Positions 46,634-58,879 of a stretch of 64,000 nucleotides of DNA are shown here, one piece after another; position 1 is the first letter of the stretch; each line of letters starts with the position of its first letter. The stretch is from NCBI GenBank assembly GCA_015501595.1, contig JADNRX010000002.1, positions 744,001 through 808,000 on the forward strand, in the 5' to 3' direction. The DNA is from Hymenopellis radicata (Eukaryota; Basidiomycota; Agaricomycetes; Agaricales; Physalacriaceae). The notes under the pieces are model-generated. The model was not told where the DNA came from, did not search any database, and worked only from the letters and a program-made list of their open reading frames with translations. The position numbers and the translations under genes were made by a program.

Positions 46634-48242
46634 CTATAAGGATGCGTTCCACGTCCGCCCATCCAACAGTGGCGAGGAAAGGGAACAGTCGGTCCAAGTA
46701 CCGAGCAACGACTGCAGGTCGCGAAGGGTTGAGGTCTCCGGCGCGTCAAATCTCTGCAGTCGATGGTTGATGATGGGAGGAGGAACCAACGTATCCGAGG
46801 ACGGGAACAAAACGTTGAGGTTCAACGTGACAAGGTCTGGGCAGTCCTTGGCAATCTCTGGCAGAACAGTGTACGGGACGGAATTTCGTCCAGAGTTGAT
46901 GTGCAAGGACACCATCTTTCGCCACGACGGAATTAAGTGGCGAATCACGTCCTCGTCCAGCGCGACGTCGCCTTGATAGCTCAAGTGACGGACAGCTGCT
47001 AAGCGCTCCAGCTGCCCAAACGCGCCTCGCGTGGAGGTGTTAGACTTCCGCGTTCCGTAGAACAGTTTCAATTCCTGCAATGTCGACATTTTGGTGACAA
47101 GAAGCGCGTGAAACTCCTCCATTGAAGCAGCACGGTCCGTCGAAGGTTCACTGGTATCCGTGAATTCCAGGGACCGCAAAATCTCGTTGGGAAATATTTT
47201 TACGATTTTTGGCATTTCAGCGACGCGGGCGTGGATTTTGAGTGACGTCAAACAGGTAAAGCCGGTGTCGGTGAAGGAAACCTCCTTCCCTGCACCTGTC
47301 TCACACAAGTGGATAGTGAGATGCTCTAGACGTTGGAATTTGGAGAATACGAGAAGCATGGCCCGGTCTACTGAGTGAGCGATTTCCAGCCTTCGTAAAT
47401 TGCTCGAGCTGAGCTTGTTGAACGTAACAGAGAATGTCAGGGCAGCCGGCTCCGATGAGTAATAGTACCGCTCCTCCGAGATAGTCAGAATGAGCGTGTG
47501 GATGTTCGGGAGGTTCCAAGCAATAGTGCTTATTGCAGTTATGGTTTGCTCCTTGTCTGGAGTCGAGGGAAACCGTAGTTCGATGTGAGAGGTCCGCGGG
47601 GCGTGAATAAAGAGGATCGCTGGGTCGGAAGCGAGCTCGAGGCTGACTGTAAGCTTCCTCAAATTGGGGAATATAGGGCGTCGACGTTCAGCGAACCGGA
47701 GGAGGTATTTCGAAGAGAAGGATTTGCTGAACGTGAGGCCCTGAATGCGGTGGACGTAACTGTCAAATCGACACCACGTCGCCTCCGGGATGTCCTCACA
47801 GAGAGCCTTGTAAAAACATTCAGTCAATAGTAGAGAACAGCAGGAGCAAGAACATACGGGCTCACGGCTACTGCTATACCTTCCTTCCGCTTTACTTTGC
47901 TCAGTCGATTCGGAGAATAACGCGACAATGGGACGCAGGCTGTCAAGATGCTTCCAGAGCGTATTCAATGCAACCGCCGATATGACTTTGTTTGTCATGG
48001 CAAGGGCTACGAGAGGATGTATCCTCTCGGATGTCGGAATTGTGGAACGATATGTTTTCCATGTGTCGTGTAACAATTCGCAGATAATCCCCAGCAAGTC
48101 ACCATTGTGAAGGACGTGTTGAACGGCAAGCGGCTGTACCGGAGCGGCAGCTGAGAGCAGTCAATAACGAGAACTACGAACGGCGGTCCGACATACGAGG
48201 TTCCTCCACGGTTTTGGCCTTTTTCGGTTTTTTGGGTGCCAT
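46634..48242 (-). CDS. F-box/LRR-like protein
   Basis: Typical mushroom F-box-like architecture, probably a substrate adaptor or a diverged member. Exon 1 starts MAPKKPKKAKTVEEP at 48242; after a short intron follows VLHNGDLLGIICELLHDTW, then LALAMTNKVISAVALNTLWK and HLDSLRPIVALF, which match the degenerate F-box of this group, and then a long leucine-rich region to the stop at 46634. About 510 residues. The last 20 residues may be out of the ancestral frame: after DAPETS the alternative frame reads PAVVARYLDRLFPFLATVGW and continues to ARRDQRERELSQLG, which is also the end of the neighbouring paralogue. Confidence 0.72.
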
Positions 48243-48481
48243 CTTGGAAGTTGTGGTTAAAATAGACGCGTCTCAGGGTCTTTCCTTTTCTGGTGTGGCG
48301 TGACAGTTGAATTAACGCGACATCTAACAGCGCAGCAATGGGAATAGCAATGGAACTTGATAGTGTACTTGAGGGACTGGCACATACAGGTCCCAGTTGA
48401 CGGTACAAACGAAGACAAGAAAGAAACATTTGTGTCAAGTACTCGATAGCAGGTGGTTCCGACTTGGATTTAGGCACACCC

Positions 48482-49212
48482 TCACCCAAGCTGACTCAAC
48501 TCCCGCTCTCTTTGGTCACGACGGGTAGCCTGACAAGCATAGAAGACGATGCGTTCCACGTCCGGCCATCCAACAGTGGCGAGGAAGGGAACAGTCGGTC
48601 CAAGTACCGAGCGACAAGTGTAGGTCGTGAAGCTTGAAGGCGGGCTATCCCTGGTGCCTCGAAGCATTGCAACCAATGGTTGATAACGGGAGCAGAAACG
48701 AAGGTATCTGAATTTGGGAACAATACGTTCAACTTCAAAGTGACCAGATCGCATTGGATAGTGTAGGACAAAACTTGTACGTCCAGAGTAGATCTGTAGG
48801 GACACCGTCTTCCTCCAAGACGGAATTAACCGGCGAACCACATCCTCATCTAGTGCGACGTCACCCTGATAAATGAAGTGACGCACAACGACTAGACGGC
48901 CAAACGGTTCCAGGGTGCCTCGCATTGGTCTGAAAGAGAGCGGCGTCTCATAGTACAGCTTCAATGCCTGCAAATTCGACAGTTTTGTGGCAAGTAGTTC
49001 GTGAAAATCCTCCACAGAACCAGCGTGAGACGGGGAAAACCAGGTTCGGAGAATGCAGCCGCTTTCGCTGCGTCTGGTACAAGTAAGCGGACGATGAGGC
49101 GCTCCAAATGTTGGAATTCCGAGAACGCAAGCAGCGTGGCTTCGTCCACTGAATGTACCGGAATGTCCAGCCTTGTCAACTTTGAGCACGTTCCGTAAGT
49201 ATATACTGACAC
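48482..49212 (-). pseudogene. truncated, frameshifted F-box/LRR paralogue
   Basis: Minus-strand sequence clearly related to the C-terminal half of the preceding gene: LLAFSEFQHLERLIVRL, FHELLATKLSNLQALKLYYE, VVVRHFIYQGDVALDEDVVR, LIPSWRKTVSLQIYSGR, DLVTLKLNVLFPNSDT and LDGRTWNAS. The N-terminal half with the F-box is absent, about 50 residues are missing after FSEPGFPRLT, the frame shifts after SGRTSF, and again near RLFP, where one T is lost compared with the neighbour. It cannot make a full-length protein. Confidence 0.75.
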
Positions 49213-49279
49213 AGTTTCTGTATTAAGTTACGGTGGTGGTCATGAATGAGACTTAAGAAGGACACCCAAGAGGTCACTC

Positions 49280-50476
49280 TCAGCCCCGAACCCTCTTGGA
49301 TTTGAAGGCACGGACAATTTTGTTCCTCATATGTCTGAACTTGGCCAATAGTCCTGAAAAGCTGGATAGCACTGCACACGAGAGCTTCGGTAAGATGATC
49401 GCAAAATAATGACAAAAGGTGAGTATACGCACATGATCCTTGTTTTCCTCGACTCCGCGGACATGATTCTGGGCCACAGGTCACTCCAAGCCCACGCGAA
49501 GCAGCTCGCTGACGAGCTTTACACTCGTCGACGATGCTGAATGAAGATGTGAGATGTTTATGTACATCTCAAGATATCATGGCACTGACCGCTTCAAAGT
49601 AGCATGCTCGTCCCACAGTTCTGCGGGATCTGAAAGCACTTTGATGACGCCAAGGTCGGAATTGATCTTGATAGCTGGCGTAAAGATCTTGTTCCACATA
49701 GGATCATTTACTGAAGAAAATAAAATATTTTCGACAGCATCGATATCGTCACTGAGCGAAGGTGCATAATCACCGACACTCTGTATCGAATCTGAGTCTG
49801 AGCTGTTGTTGTTGACCAGCGCGCCTTGTACTTCGAGAGCACCGACAGAACACTCAGCCTCAATTGCGTCTATACGCTTAACATCCTCGCTGGTATAGTC
49901 TGTGATGGCTGAATCAGCGGCGGAAGAAAAGTGTGGCGTATTTGAGTAGTCGTAGCATTGTGGCTCGACCAAAGCATCGAAGTCATCTACGGTGGGCTGA
50001 TAGCAGTTTGACCATGGTAAGGGATGTGATATGGGGAGAGGCGTGCGACCAAGAGGGTGCGCGGTCGTAGGTAGAATCGGAACACACATATCGGCCGTCG
50101 CGTGCTTAAATTTGTCCGTAAGATTGGGACGGGGTTTTGTCAAGCCAATTTGGATGGGTCGCAACCAAATTCTGTTGAATGCATCTTCAGGATCAGGCAA
50201 TCCCCCATTCCACTGCTCTACGTAAGTGCACTGTTGTTAAATGGTGTATACTGTATAACGACGTACTTGAGAACAGTAACCAGCATATTGTTTGCAGGCC
50301 AAATCCTGAGCGAGCTCTTTGGCCACAGCATCTCCACCGTGGCAGTAGTACCGCAAAGTCGCAGCGGGATCGATAGTAAATGCGATAAAGCTCCCTTCCC
50401 AAGGAATATGAACAATTCCTCGTTCGTCGTCCTCTGAACCGTCGTCGTGATTTATCATGGGCATCGAGGGGGACAT
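49280..50476 (-). CDS. uncharacterised acidic protein
   Basis: Starts MSPSMPMINHDDGSEDDERG at 50476, then VHIPWEGSFIAFTIDPAATL and ACKQYAGYCSQ; a short intron (gtacgt...caacag, about 36 nt) joins to CTYVEQWNGGLPDPEDAFNR and IWLRPIQIGLTKPRPNLTD. A disordered acidic middle with many Ser and Asp residues follows, then NILFSSVNDPMWNKIFTPAI and LWDEHATLKR | IVDECKARQRAASRGLGV. The most C-terminal exon is probably the basic stretch RNKIVRAFKSKRVRG ending at 49280. I recognise no domain. It is divergent from the next hypothetical gene. Confidence 0.6.
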
Positions 50477-50852
50477 GTTGAAGGGTTACGGGTTATGAGT
50501 CTGTATCAGTGTAGGGAAGGTGCACGCTTATAAGGGTGGAGCCGCATTTCCTTGTATTGTTCCTAGAAAAGACAATAGCATGCCAGAGAACAAGGACGAC
50601 TTGAACAAAAAAGAGATTAAAGCCGTCGGGCCGGCCACCCGATCTGTTTAAGAACCGATCTCCTTGTTGTTCACGAATCTCCATGGAACTTGCCGGACGC
50701 TCACACAATAAACCAAAAAGCTCTGACCATCCGTTTCTTGTTATCAACGGAGCACAAAGCAAGAATGTCCTTGTCTACTGGATGTATAAATCTGTCTCGA
50801 TGCTCGTTGATCCAGACTACACCAACTCACGCCACCCAACCGCCACAAAACC
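50477..50852. other. divergent promoter between two hypothetical genes
   Basis: About 375 bp with a TATA box for the rightward gene near its right end. No gene seen. Confidence 0.4.
50785..50790 (+). promoter_or_regulatory. TATA box of the hypothetical gene at 50853
   Basis: TATAAA 63 bp before the ATG. Confidence 0.5.
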
Positions 50853-51924
50853 ATGGAAGGTTCGATTTGTGGTATCAACGCCTCCGTCTACGCTCCCCTT
50901 CTGCAATGCCTCGACGCGATGGATGGCGCCGGAAGATCGCAGACTAGCTTGGCTTCCGCACAACCCGGCAGCACGCTCTCCATCACCCAAACCAATAAAT
51001 TTCGTCCTTGTCTGGTCCTAAAGGCCAATCCCAAGGCCAACTATACAACCATCTGCCTCATGGCAACTTTCGGCGGTGCCGACTATGACAATCTGGCAGA
51101 CATTACGCGACGTCTTGTTTATCCTGTTCAACACAATCATCCGTCCTTCCGGGATGCACCTACTATCTGCGTCACACCAGTATGGCCCAAAGACCCACAA
51201 TGGATGATTTGCTGGGCAAACAACATTACGACCAAACTATCCCGGTGGTCTAGCGACGTTCCATACTCTGTGGACAAGATGACTGTCCAAAAGCTGCGAA
51301 GCCACGTTATGGAACTTCGGAAGAACCTCATCAAAGACGCGTCGGCTGATCGTGACCTCAAGAAACGCTTGCACGCAGATCTAATGGTACGGGTAGTCAA
51401 ATATTTTTTGGCTCATACTTATGTTCTTCTGCAGCGCTGGAAAAGAGAACACGCGGCGAAGGTTAGTAGATGCAGTCTCCTAAATCCAGTTACTTAACCA
51501 GTTATCTTAGGGTGAAGGCTCCATCTACAGTCAAGCACCAAACAGTAGTCAAGGCAGTCTGCTCTCCGCTCGAAGTTACGCGTCCTCGTCATGCTCAGCA
51601 TCGACGCGCAGCTTGTGGTCCATTCCCGAAGTCTCGGAAGGCGAGGACTGGGACGCGGAGGAAGTCCCAACACCCACGCCCACGGGCACGACGTTTGCTG
51701 GCAAATTAATCAAGAACCTGACGAGGGCGTCGCGTTCTTCACATCATTTCCTTCCACGTATTAACGGGTATAGCTCATCTGAGCAGGCGAGGGACGACTT
51801 CATAATCCAAGACCCACCGATGAAGCAAACGAATGCCTCTAGGGTCAGCGTCTCAAGTTGCCGCTCCCAGAGTAGCAGAAACAATCATTGGGCTCAAGGC
51901 CCTCCTGCAATCCGCGCGATGTGA
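50853..51924 (+). CDS. uncharacterised protein
   Basis: Start MEGSICGINASVYAPLLQCL. The N-terminal 150 residues look folded: KFRPCLVLKANPKANYTTIC, LMATFGGADYDNLADITRRL, PTICVTPVWPKDPQWMICWA, then a helical stretch VDKMTVQKLRSHVMELRKNL. After two introns (gtacgg...ctgcag and gttagt...tcttag) comes a Ser-rich, disordered tail with WSIPEVSEGEDWDAEEVPTP and SSHHFLPRINGYSS, ending at 51922-51924. No family recognised. It lies head to head with the acidic hypothetical gene and could be co-regulated with it. Confidence 0.65.
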
Positions 51925-52310
51925 GAAGGACGTTCTAATAATCTAAGACTGCATTACTGTAAACTTTGTTCATGTCAACTACATCTGAATGCCCTCTTAA
52001 TTATTAAATGAAAAGTAGAATAAGTCTCCAGCCATTGATGTAAATGAAAGTCAACCGTGAAGTAGTTCCTGTGAGACTAGTTCTGCAATGTTAAGCTTGT
52101 CCGATCTCTCCCCCGAAGTACACAGCGCTTGTAGAATCTGGGCAAGCATATCCGCAGCATGCCGCGATGGAACTCGAAAGGTGTGCTCCGTGCCATTGAT
52201 GCATCATTCATTGTATAGCGTCTACCCGAGTAGAATACTTCTTTAAATTACTATGTTGTAGCCCCAAGTCTCATGACTGCTTCAATGCAACCGGAGTCAG
52301 CTTTCGAGTT
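51925..52310. other. intergenic, no gene seen
   Basis: About 385 bp, A/T-rich just after the preceding stop codon, then unremarkable up to the F-box gene fragment. Confidence 0.4.
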
Positions 52311-52515
52311 GAATGTGAGGCACTGCACACGGTTGCTGTAAATGTCAAATCGAGACCATATCTCTTCCGGGATATTCTCACAGAGAGCCTTGTAGAAATA
52401 TCAACAGAAGAAAAAAGGAAAAGTGAAAACCTACAGGCCCATAACTACCCCCACATTTTCCATGGAATCTATTGCTCTTGGTTGATTCAGACAAGAGCCC
52501 GACGATAGGCGGAGA
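52311..52515 (-). pseudogene. N-terminal fragment of a third F-box/LRR copy
   Basis: Minus-strand sequence matching the first third of the gene at 46634-48242: KALCENIPEEIWSRFDIYSN and RVQCLTFNSK compared with KALCEDIPEATWCRFDSYVH and RIQGLTFSKS. Shared nucleotides include ctcacagagagccttgta. Directly upstream, gacgcgtctcaggg (52520-52533) also occurs upstream of the intact gene (about 48266-48279), so the fragment includes promoter sequence with an internal deletion. It may be the missing front part of the truncated copy at 48482-49212. Confidence 0.7.
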
Positions 52516-52710
52516 CGGAGACGCGTCTCAGGGCTCGGGGGTCACATGACCCCGGGAGGACTTTGCCTGGGTCTTCACATTCGAAATGCAGAATGTAAGT
52601 ACTCTGAATAATACAATATACATAGTGACTGTACAGACAGCATACATAACCATTCAATACCCTATATAACCATGTCCAAACGAAACCTACACAATCTCAG
52701 AAAGGAAGGT

Positions 52711-54262
52711 TCAAACATTATTAGGCGCCGCAGAGCCCCTCCACCAATTCAACGCACCCAACCCAAGGAAAAAGTTGAAGATGCCCACAACGACGGAACC
52801 AGCGCCGATAAGGCTGAGTATCCACCAGATAACTCCCACTATCCTATCCACAACGCGCCCACTATATCGCTTGTAGTTGGCCCACGAATCAGGAAGCGGC
52901 TTGTAGTCGAAGGGCAGTCGAAGGACAGGTATAGCGGATGACGGCGACGACGGCGCACGAGGAAGTGTCAAAACCGAGACGACGGGTTTCTGCGTACCAG
53001 ATTAGCCGTGAGTAAAGGAGAAGAATAGAGTCTTACATGGTCGGATGTCGTGTAGCTGGGAATCCTGATAGACAGTGTCAGCGGCTAGACACTGACAGAT
53101 ATGATGGAGAAACGGCGCCCACGATGTGTACAACAAATTCTTGATGGAAGACTTATCGAGGGTATCAGGTGAATCGGTGTAAGTGGTGTACAAAACTCTA
53201 TCTGTCCAAGATGGAACGCGGTTCGGACTGATTCATGTTGAGTGATTTCACGGAGACAATATGTCAGAAGGACAAACCTATACGAGTCTGTCTGCCCCAG
53301 GAGATACTTGTAGCTGCACTTGAATTTCCAAAAGTCTCCTTCGCGGAGGCTGACAAGCGTGTTCCCTTTTCGCCGTTCAGTGAGCAGCTGGTCAAACTCT
53401 TTTAAAGATTCACGCGTCGCTTCAGGTTCTATTGCCTTTGACGCGTCGAGGACCTTCTGAAAGTTGGCGAGGGGATGCCCAGCGGGAATCGCTACGCGAA
53501 AATTCAGGTCACCAAAGACGAAGAGATGTGAAGTGTCATAGATTGTCGATTTCGAGGTATGCTCTGATGAGGGGAGCGGGGGGAACAGTAAGGTGCCAAC
53601 AATATGGTTGTAGTCATAGATGCGGTCAGCCAATTTCTCCTCGTGTGCAGTGAGATGGGCGCAAACAAAGCTGGAAACAGGTCAGCTCCAGTGGTACACC
53701 AACAACGTGACAACGTCGGACTCACGTAAACACTTCTCCGAGGCCACCATCTTTCGCAGGGGCACGAAAGCGGACGCCTACTGCTCCCTTGTTTCCCATA
53801 TACATGGGGCCAGTTCCAGTCCAATTTGTCTGAACATCGCAGACTGTCTTCGCGATTCCTTCGTCCAGACCGTACACCAACAGAGCAACACCAGCGTTCA
53901 CGACTTTGGCAATCAACGCATAACGCTCCTTGTTCGCCGAGTTTGCTTCGATTTGAGAAAGAATGTGCGAGTTTCGCTCGTCTATTACAGACTTGGACAA
54001 GCCAGCAACTATGAATGAATAAGCCCCTGTACCCAGTTCGCGCAAGGATAAGCGTACGCCCAAGGTGTAGTGGCAAAAGCTCCTGGAATCCAACTGCAAT
54101 GATGTCCGGTGCTCGAGGCGAGCGAGAAAGAAAGGTCGAAACCTGAAGTGTAGGCGACAGCCAGTCCACCAAGTCCTGCGGTAAACCGCGTAAGCCTTGT
54201 AGATTCGTGTTGTACGAGGCTATCTGAATCAAAAGGTCGTCTTCCCCGACAGCAGGAGTCAT
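52711..54262 (-). CDS. inositol polyphosphate 5-phosphatase, tail-anchored (INP54-like)
   Basis: Removes the 5-phosphate from phosphoinositides such as PI(4,5)P2. Start MTPAVGEDDLLIQIASYNTN. Catalytic motifs in order: AVGFQELLPL, MYMGNKGAVGVRF, FVCAHLTAHE, LFVFGDLNFRV, RVPSWTDRVLYTTYTDSPD and, across introns, SIPSYTTSDHKPVVSVL. The C-terminus has two close hydrophobic stretches (VVDRIVGVIWWILSLIGAGS; VVVGIFNFFLGLGALNWW) that should anchor it in the ER, as in yeast INP54. About 400 residues. At least six introns of usual size. Confidence 0.9.
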
Positions 54263-54423
54263 GTTGAGTTGGACACGGTGAACGTTAGAATCAAGCGTGT
54301 CCAGCTACGCGGAGAGTGACGTCACGACATGGGGTCACTTGCACAAACACGACTTGTTAAGGGTATACAGCAACACGGTCTAAGTACGACTTGACTCTAT
54401 TTAAACAGGGATATCTAGAATCA

Positions 54424-55256
54424 TTAACATACATTCTGAGGACCTCTGGAGATGCCCAAGTCGTTCAACTTGCCGGTCCCGAGATCAAACACCCAACCAT
54501 GAACGAAGATATCTTTGCCTTTGGCGCTCTTGTTAGCCCACGCGTTGACTATTGCTGGCGCCATGCAGACGTTGTCGACCTGGAGCTTTACGTTCTCTTC
54601 AACCAGGATAGGCAACGCCTCCTCCTTTGGAGCGGATGACAGGTGAAGCGACGCTGCCAGCGCAGTGACTGGGTCCAACCAGCGGTTGATGGGATCATCC
54701 GAGGAAAGGCCAGGTACTGTGACTGTGGGCACGCCGGCTACGTATCCAGGGCAGGCCGCGAAGCAGGCGGAGCATCCTCCACATTCAGTGTGGCCAACAA
54801 CGACGACTGGAGGGTGAAAGAAAAAGAGACACAGTTGGCATGATGCAAGGATGAGAGGAAGACATCAGGCACCGTGTTCACAACCAAGATGGTCAATCGC
54901 ATAGGTCAACGCCGACAAGGCACTATCATCGTCAAGATGGAACTGACTGGGTGGCTATGAGACGATGATAAGACGCGTGATGGAGAGCTTACTTGGCGAT
55001 GTTCCTCAACACAAAGAGAGTGCCCGGTCGGGAACCGGTGATGACAGACTCTGGAACTCTAGAATCGGAGCAGCCAATCCACAGGACCTGGGGGCGGCGT
55101 TAGGCGTTGATATAAAAGGTACACCAAGTGAAGTCTAACCGGTGGTTGCTGTCCTTTCGCCAACTGCGTAAAAAATTCGGGCTCAGCTTCGTCGACATCT
55201 GCTGCCCATTGAGCATTCGAAGCGAGGATGTCGGTGATGATGGGGTGGTCAGACAT
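54424..55256 (-). CDS. beta-class carbonic anhydrase
   Basis: Zinc enzyme interconverting CO2 and bicarbonate; in fungi it supports growth in air and feeds CO2 sensing. Start [20 protein letters not shown]. Zinc-site motifs are [14 protein letters not shown] (Cys, with the Asp-Arg dyad) and [14 protein letters not shown] (His and Cys), with [12 protein letters not shown] between. Also seen are [13 protein letters not shown] just before an intron, and a C-terminal [15 protein letters not shown]. The N-terminus has no targeting sequence, so it should be cytosolic. About five exons. Confidence 0.93.
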
Positions 55257-56113
55257 GAAGGGATGAGAATGGACTGGTGGGGGATCAGGTAGGGCCTACA
55301 GTGGGAGCCTTTATACTTTATATATCAGGAACCCCGACTCGCGAAGCCTTTCCTGAAATCTCACCCAGGGACAAAAATATCTTTCTGAATTGAATCTGGC
55401 AGCCAACGTAAGGGTCTCCACAAAGATAGAGATTGACGCTGGTTTCTATCGGAAGCATGTGAGGTCCCCCTTTTGAATGATAGAAAAGCAAAACACACAT
55501 CAGTAGACCACCACTGCTAGAAACGAGCGAACAGCAAGCAGTGAGATCTTCAGAGAACGCGACAGACCAAGTGAACGTTGCAACTCAAGACTGTCTGGCG
55601 GTCGGCTCCATATTTAGCATCCGCAATTTACCCTCCCCACAAACTGGTGCCGAAGTGCCGAGCCCTCCGATCAAACGGTGATCCAACGTTCGTCGCTGGC
55701 CCTTTCGTTTATTGTACACAAGGTCTTGCTGTCAGACATTGTTGGTCTCGATGGCGAAGATACGGAACGGCCCTTGACCACCTGATCTCTTCACTTCACT
55801 GGATAAGCCGATTCAGAGACCGTACGAAGCGAAATCGGAATGAAGCAACTGCATTCAGGCGCCTCGACTCTCCTGCTCAGGCTTACGGCGTAACAAGGGT
55901 TCCGATGGTGCAGAGTCTCGACTTTGCCGTGATTTCGCATTTCAATACAAATCCTTCAGGCAAGTTCAGGGAAAGATGGTACCAGTACATAATCCTCTAG
56001 TATATGGAGATAGATTGCGACTATACATCAATACACGTCGACTACTAGCGAGTCAAAAGGTTAGTACAAGAACGGGTGCAAAGTTTGACATACACTATAC
56101 TATACTACACGTA
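55257..56113. other. intergenic, no gene seen
   Basis: About 860 bp between two minus-strand genes. A + strand frame across 55578-56000 has no start context, no splice pattern and no motif, so I do not call it. It contains short direct runs such as actatactatactac near 56094. Confidence 0.4.
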
Positions 56114-58674
56114 TTAATTTGCCCTATCGGAAGGGCTCACTTTGTTGCTTGGCGCAATATCTTCATTTACATCCACAAGAGTCGCCTCCCGAGCAATGCC
56201 TGAATGTCCTTCCGGATGTTCTTCGACATCGCTTGTAGTCACGTTATGTTCAGGGTGTGGCAATCGAACACACGCCAAGAACACGAAGGAAATGAACACC
56301 GACAACACCCCCATGTAGAAAAGTGCCGTCGGGAACGTAGAGACCGTGCTCACGAACACAAACCCGTACAATGGGGGGCCAATGATCTGCGAGCTATTTC
56401 GCCGCTCAGTCCTCCACGTATCTACCATATGATGATTGTAACGCACCTCACAGCTTGCACGACGCTCAGCGCGCCAAACAGTTTACCCGATTCTGTACCG
56501 CCTCTCTGTGTGTACAACTCAAGAGCGACACTTTGGAGGGACGGGGAGAACCCCGTGCCGAAGGAACCCAACACGCTCGCGGCGGCGAACGGTATGGGGT
56601 GATTCGCAAGAGCCATTAATAGGTATGAAATCATGTCGACGACAAGAGAGACGCGAGCCAGGGCCAAATCGAACGCCGATGAGTGGCGTTCAAAATGGAA
56701 ACTCTTTGACGAAGAGTGGTCAGAGAGTTCACTCATGGAAACCGTGTCGGCCTCATCGGAAGCAAGAAGACCCTCAGTCTCCCGTTCGGACCGTTTAGGC
56801 TCTGCTGGTGGCCTGGCTTTGAAGAACTTGATGACCACTATCGTCAGAGATCAGCATCGTGTTGTAAACACGCGACGCGATGGGAACGATGAACGTACAC
56901 GGAAGTATTAATGTCAAGAAGAGGGCTCGAGTTACTCCGACCAGGCTGAGCCAGTATCCGATCTATACATACAAAATCTATTTTCAGTAACGAAAAACCA
57001 GTCAGATTGACCCACTAACCGTCTCGGAGTTCCAGGCATACTTAGCGGCGGCATATTGAAACTTGTAGGTATATGAACCCTTTGTGGCATTGTCATTGAA
57101 TGAGCTGCGGATTGATACAAGACCGCAACTCACGATTAAGGTGAGAGTAAAACCATATGCGAACGCCACCAACGTCAGATTCCAGTCGCGTCTGGATGTT
57201 TTGAGAGGGTTCGTCCCTGCAGTCACTTCCGGCATAAACACGCTGAGAGGACTCAAGAACCCGAATATCCGCTTCATCCAGACGGTCCACTTGTTTTGTC
57301 CCTCACGGGCGACGACTATAGAATGGTCATGCTTGACGCGCGACATACGCCGCTGAGCCTGGGTTAATGATTCGGGAATGATAAACCAGATCAAGAAGGC
57401 ATAGACGAAATGGGTAAGTGTAGTGAAATAGAAAACGGAGAGGATGTTGCCGGTGACCCGGATGAGGAGACCACCAAGTGTTGGACCGATGCCCATCCCA
57501 GAAAACATAAGCCCAAGACTCAGAGAAAAAACGCGAGAACTGTATTCCAGATGGTTAATCAGTTGACCATTATTTAACTCAAGGTTTTGCATACCGGTTG
57601 GCCCGCGTTGTCGTATCTGCTAGATACGCGTGTAAGGCAGCCATAGCTGACGCCAAACCTAAATAAAGAGGCATCACTACTACGTTTAAAACTAGACGAA
57701 ATCTCTCACCTCCCAGGGAGCCTTCGATGACAGGGCCCACGACGAGGAACCAATAGCCACCCGGAAGTCGGTCATAGAATGTGTACACGACGAGAAAGTT
57801 CAAGTCGGTGACAAGAAGGCCGACAACAGATATCCCCAGCACCGCAGTCCGACCAATTCTGTCAGAGAACTAAATCACGTCCTCTTGAGCGTAAAACGAC
57901 CACATATTGGCGATAGACATACAGAGCCCCACCATGCAGTCGTCAAACAGCCAAGGACGCCCATAATGGCGGCCATTGCTAATACAACGTTAGTCACTAA
58001 TAACGAAGCCGTAACATTCTGAATACTCACTGGCGGCTAGTTTCGCTACAGCCGCTTGAACCGCAGGATCTGACGCACAGCTCGGGCGCCCAGGAGTCTT
58101 GCCATCGTCCTGGGCTATATTCAAAGCAAAATCGAGTGTCTCGTTGTGATACGAAGTCGACTCGTGGGTAGAAAAGTGCAGGTCCGCGTTGGCGTGGTCA
58201 ACATTATAAGTCAGCACACCTGCCGCCTGATCATGGAACACGTCCGGGTTGAGCACGGCGCAGGCAAGCTGCGTATACACTTCTACCCGTGGCGCCATAG
58301 TCATGGAGAACGCCATACTGGAAAAGGGCATCAGAGCCAAAACCCTGTTTTTCAGTTGAGTTTAAAGCATTGTAACTTGGAGAGAGTTGCGCGTACCACA
58401 TTGGGGAAGGCCGCTTCCACCATGGAAGACGGGAGCGTGCTTGTATTTCGCCCTCAACTTCGTCGCCAGAGTCTGATTCTTGGTCGATAAGAGTGTCTTC
58501 CGCTTGATGGTGGGGATGCACAAATTCATGCAGGAGCTCAGCAGTTTCTTCGCTCACGACGCCCTCTGAAAAAACTATGTCCGTTGGGAAAGGCGAGTTG
58601 GCTCTCGATACATCCGGGCGCCGAGAATGCGACCTTGATTCGCGTAGTCGCGAGTGTTCGGTGGAGCGCGACAT
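56114..58674 (-). CDS. major facilitator superfamily transporter
   Basis: Twelve-helix membrane transporter, drug:H+ antiporter/TetA-like group, substrate unknown. A long Ser/Arg/Glu-rich cytosolic N-terminus (MSRSTEHSRLRESRSHSRRP ... HQAEDTLIDQESDSGDEVEG) precedes helix 1 (VLALMPFSSMAFSMTMAPRV). A luminal loop with a CSYN-free, Asn-rich segment follows. MFS motif A is complete at WWGSFSDRIGR, and GLMFSGMGIGPTLGGLL is the antiporter-like motif C region. A large central cytosolic loop contains RSERETEGLLASDEADTV. The final helices include SVLGSFGTGFSPSLQSVALE; the C-terminal tail is acidic and ends SPSDRAN at 56114. About 10 exons. Confidence 0.85.
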
Positions 58675-58879
58675 CGCCGGATGCGTAGGAAGGATAGGGT
58701 TCCCTCAAGGAGTGGTAGTAGTCAGGAGAACGACCAGAGATATGTTAAAGAGCGAGAGATATGCCATGCGTTGATCATGAATGTTGTCTTTGTCATAGAG
58801 GAGGCCGACGGGCCACGGCATGTAATCCCAGAGTTATCTTATCTCGCTTATCTCTCTCCTTGGCGGCCGACGCTCCAAC

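Noticed and set aside
52537..52553. Inverted repeat GGGGTCA-CA-TGACCCC
   Set aside because: Seven-base arms alone are too short to call an element end or a terminator, and no partner copy was found.
52711..52941. Plus-strand frame MSKRNLHNLRKEG with an ATG and decent length
   Set aside because: It is the reverse complement of the membrane-anchor exon of the 5-phosphatase, which has clear family context.
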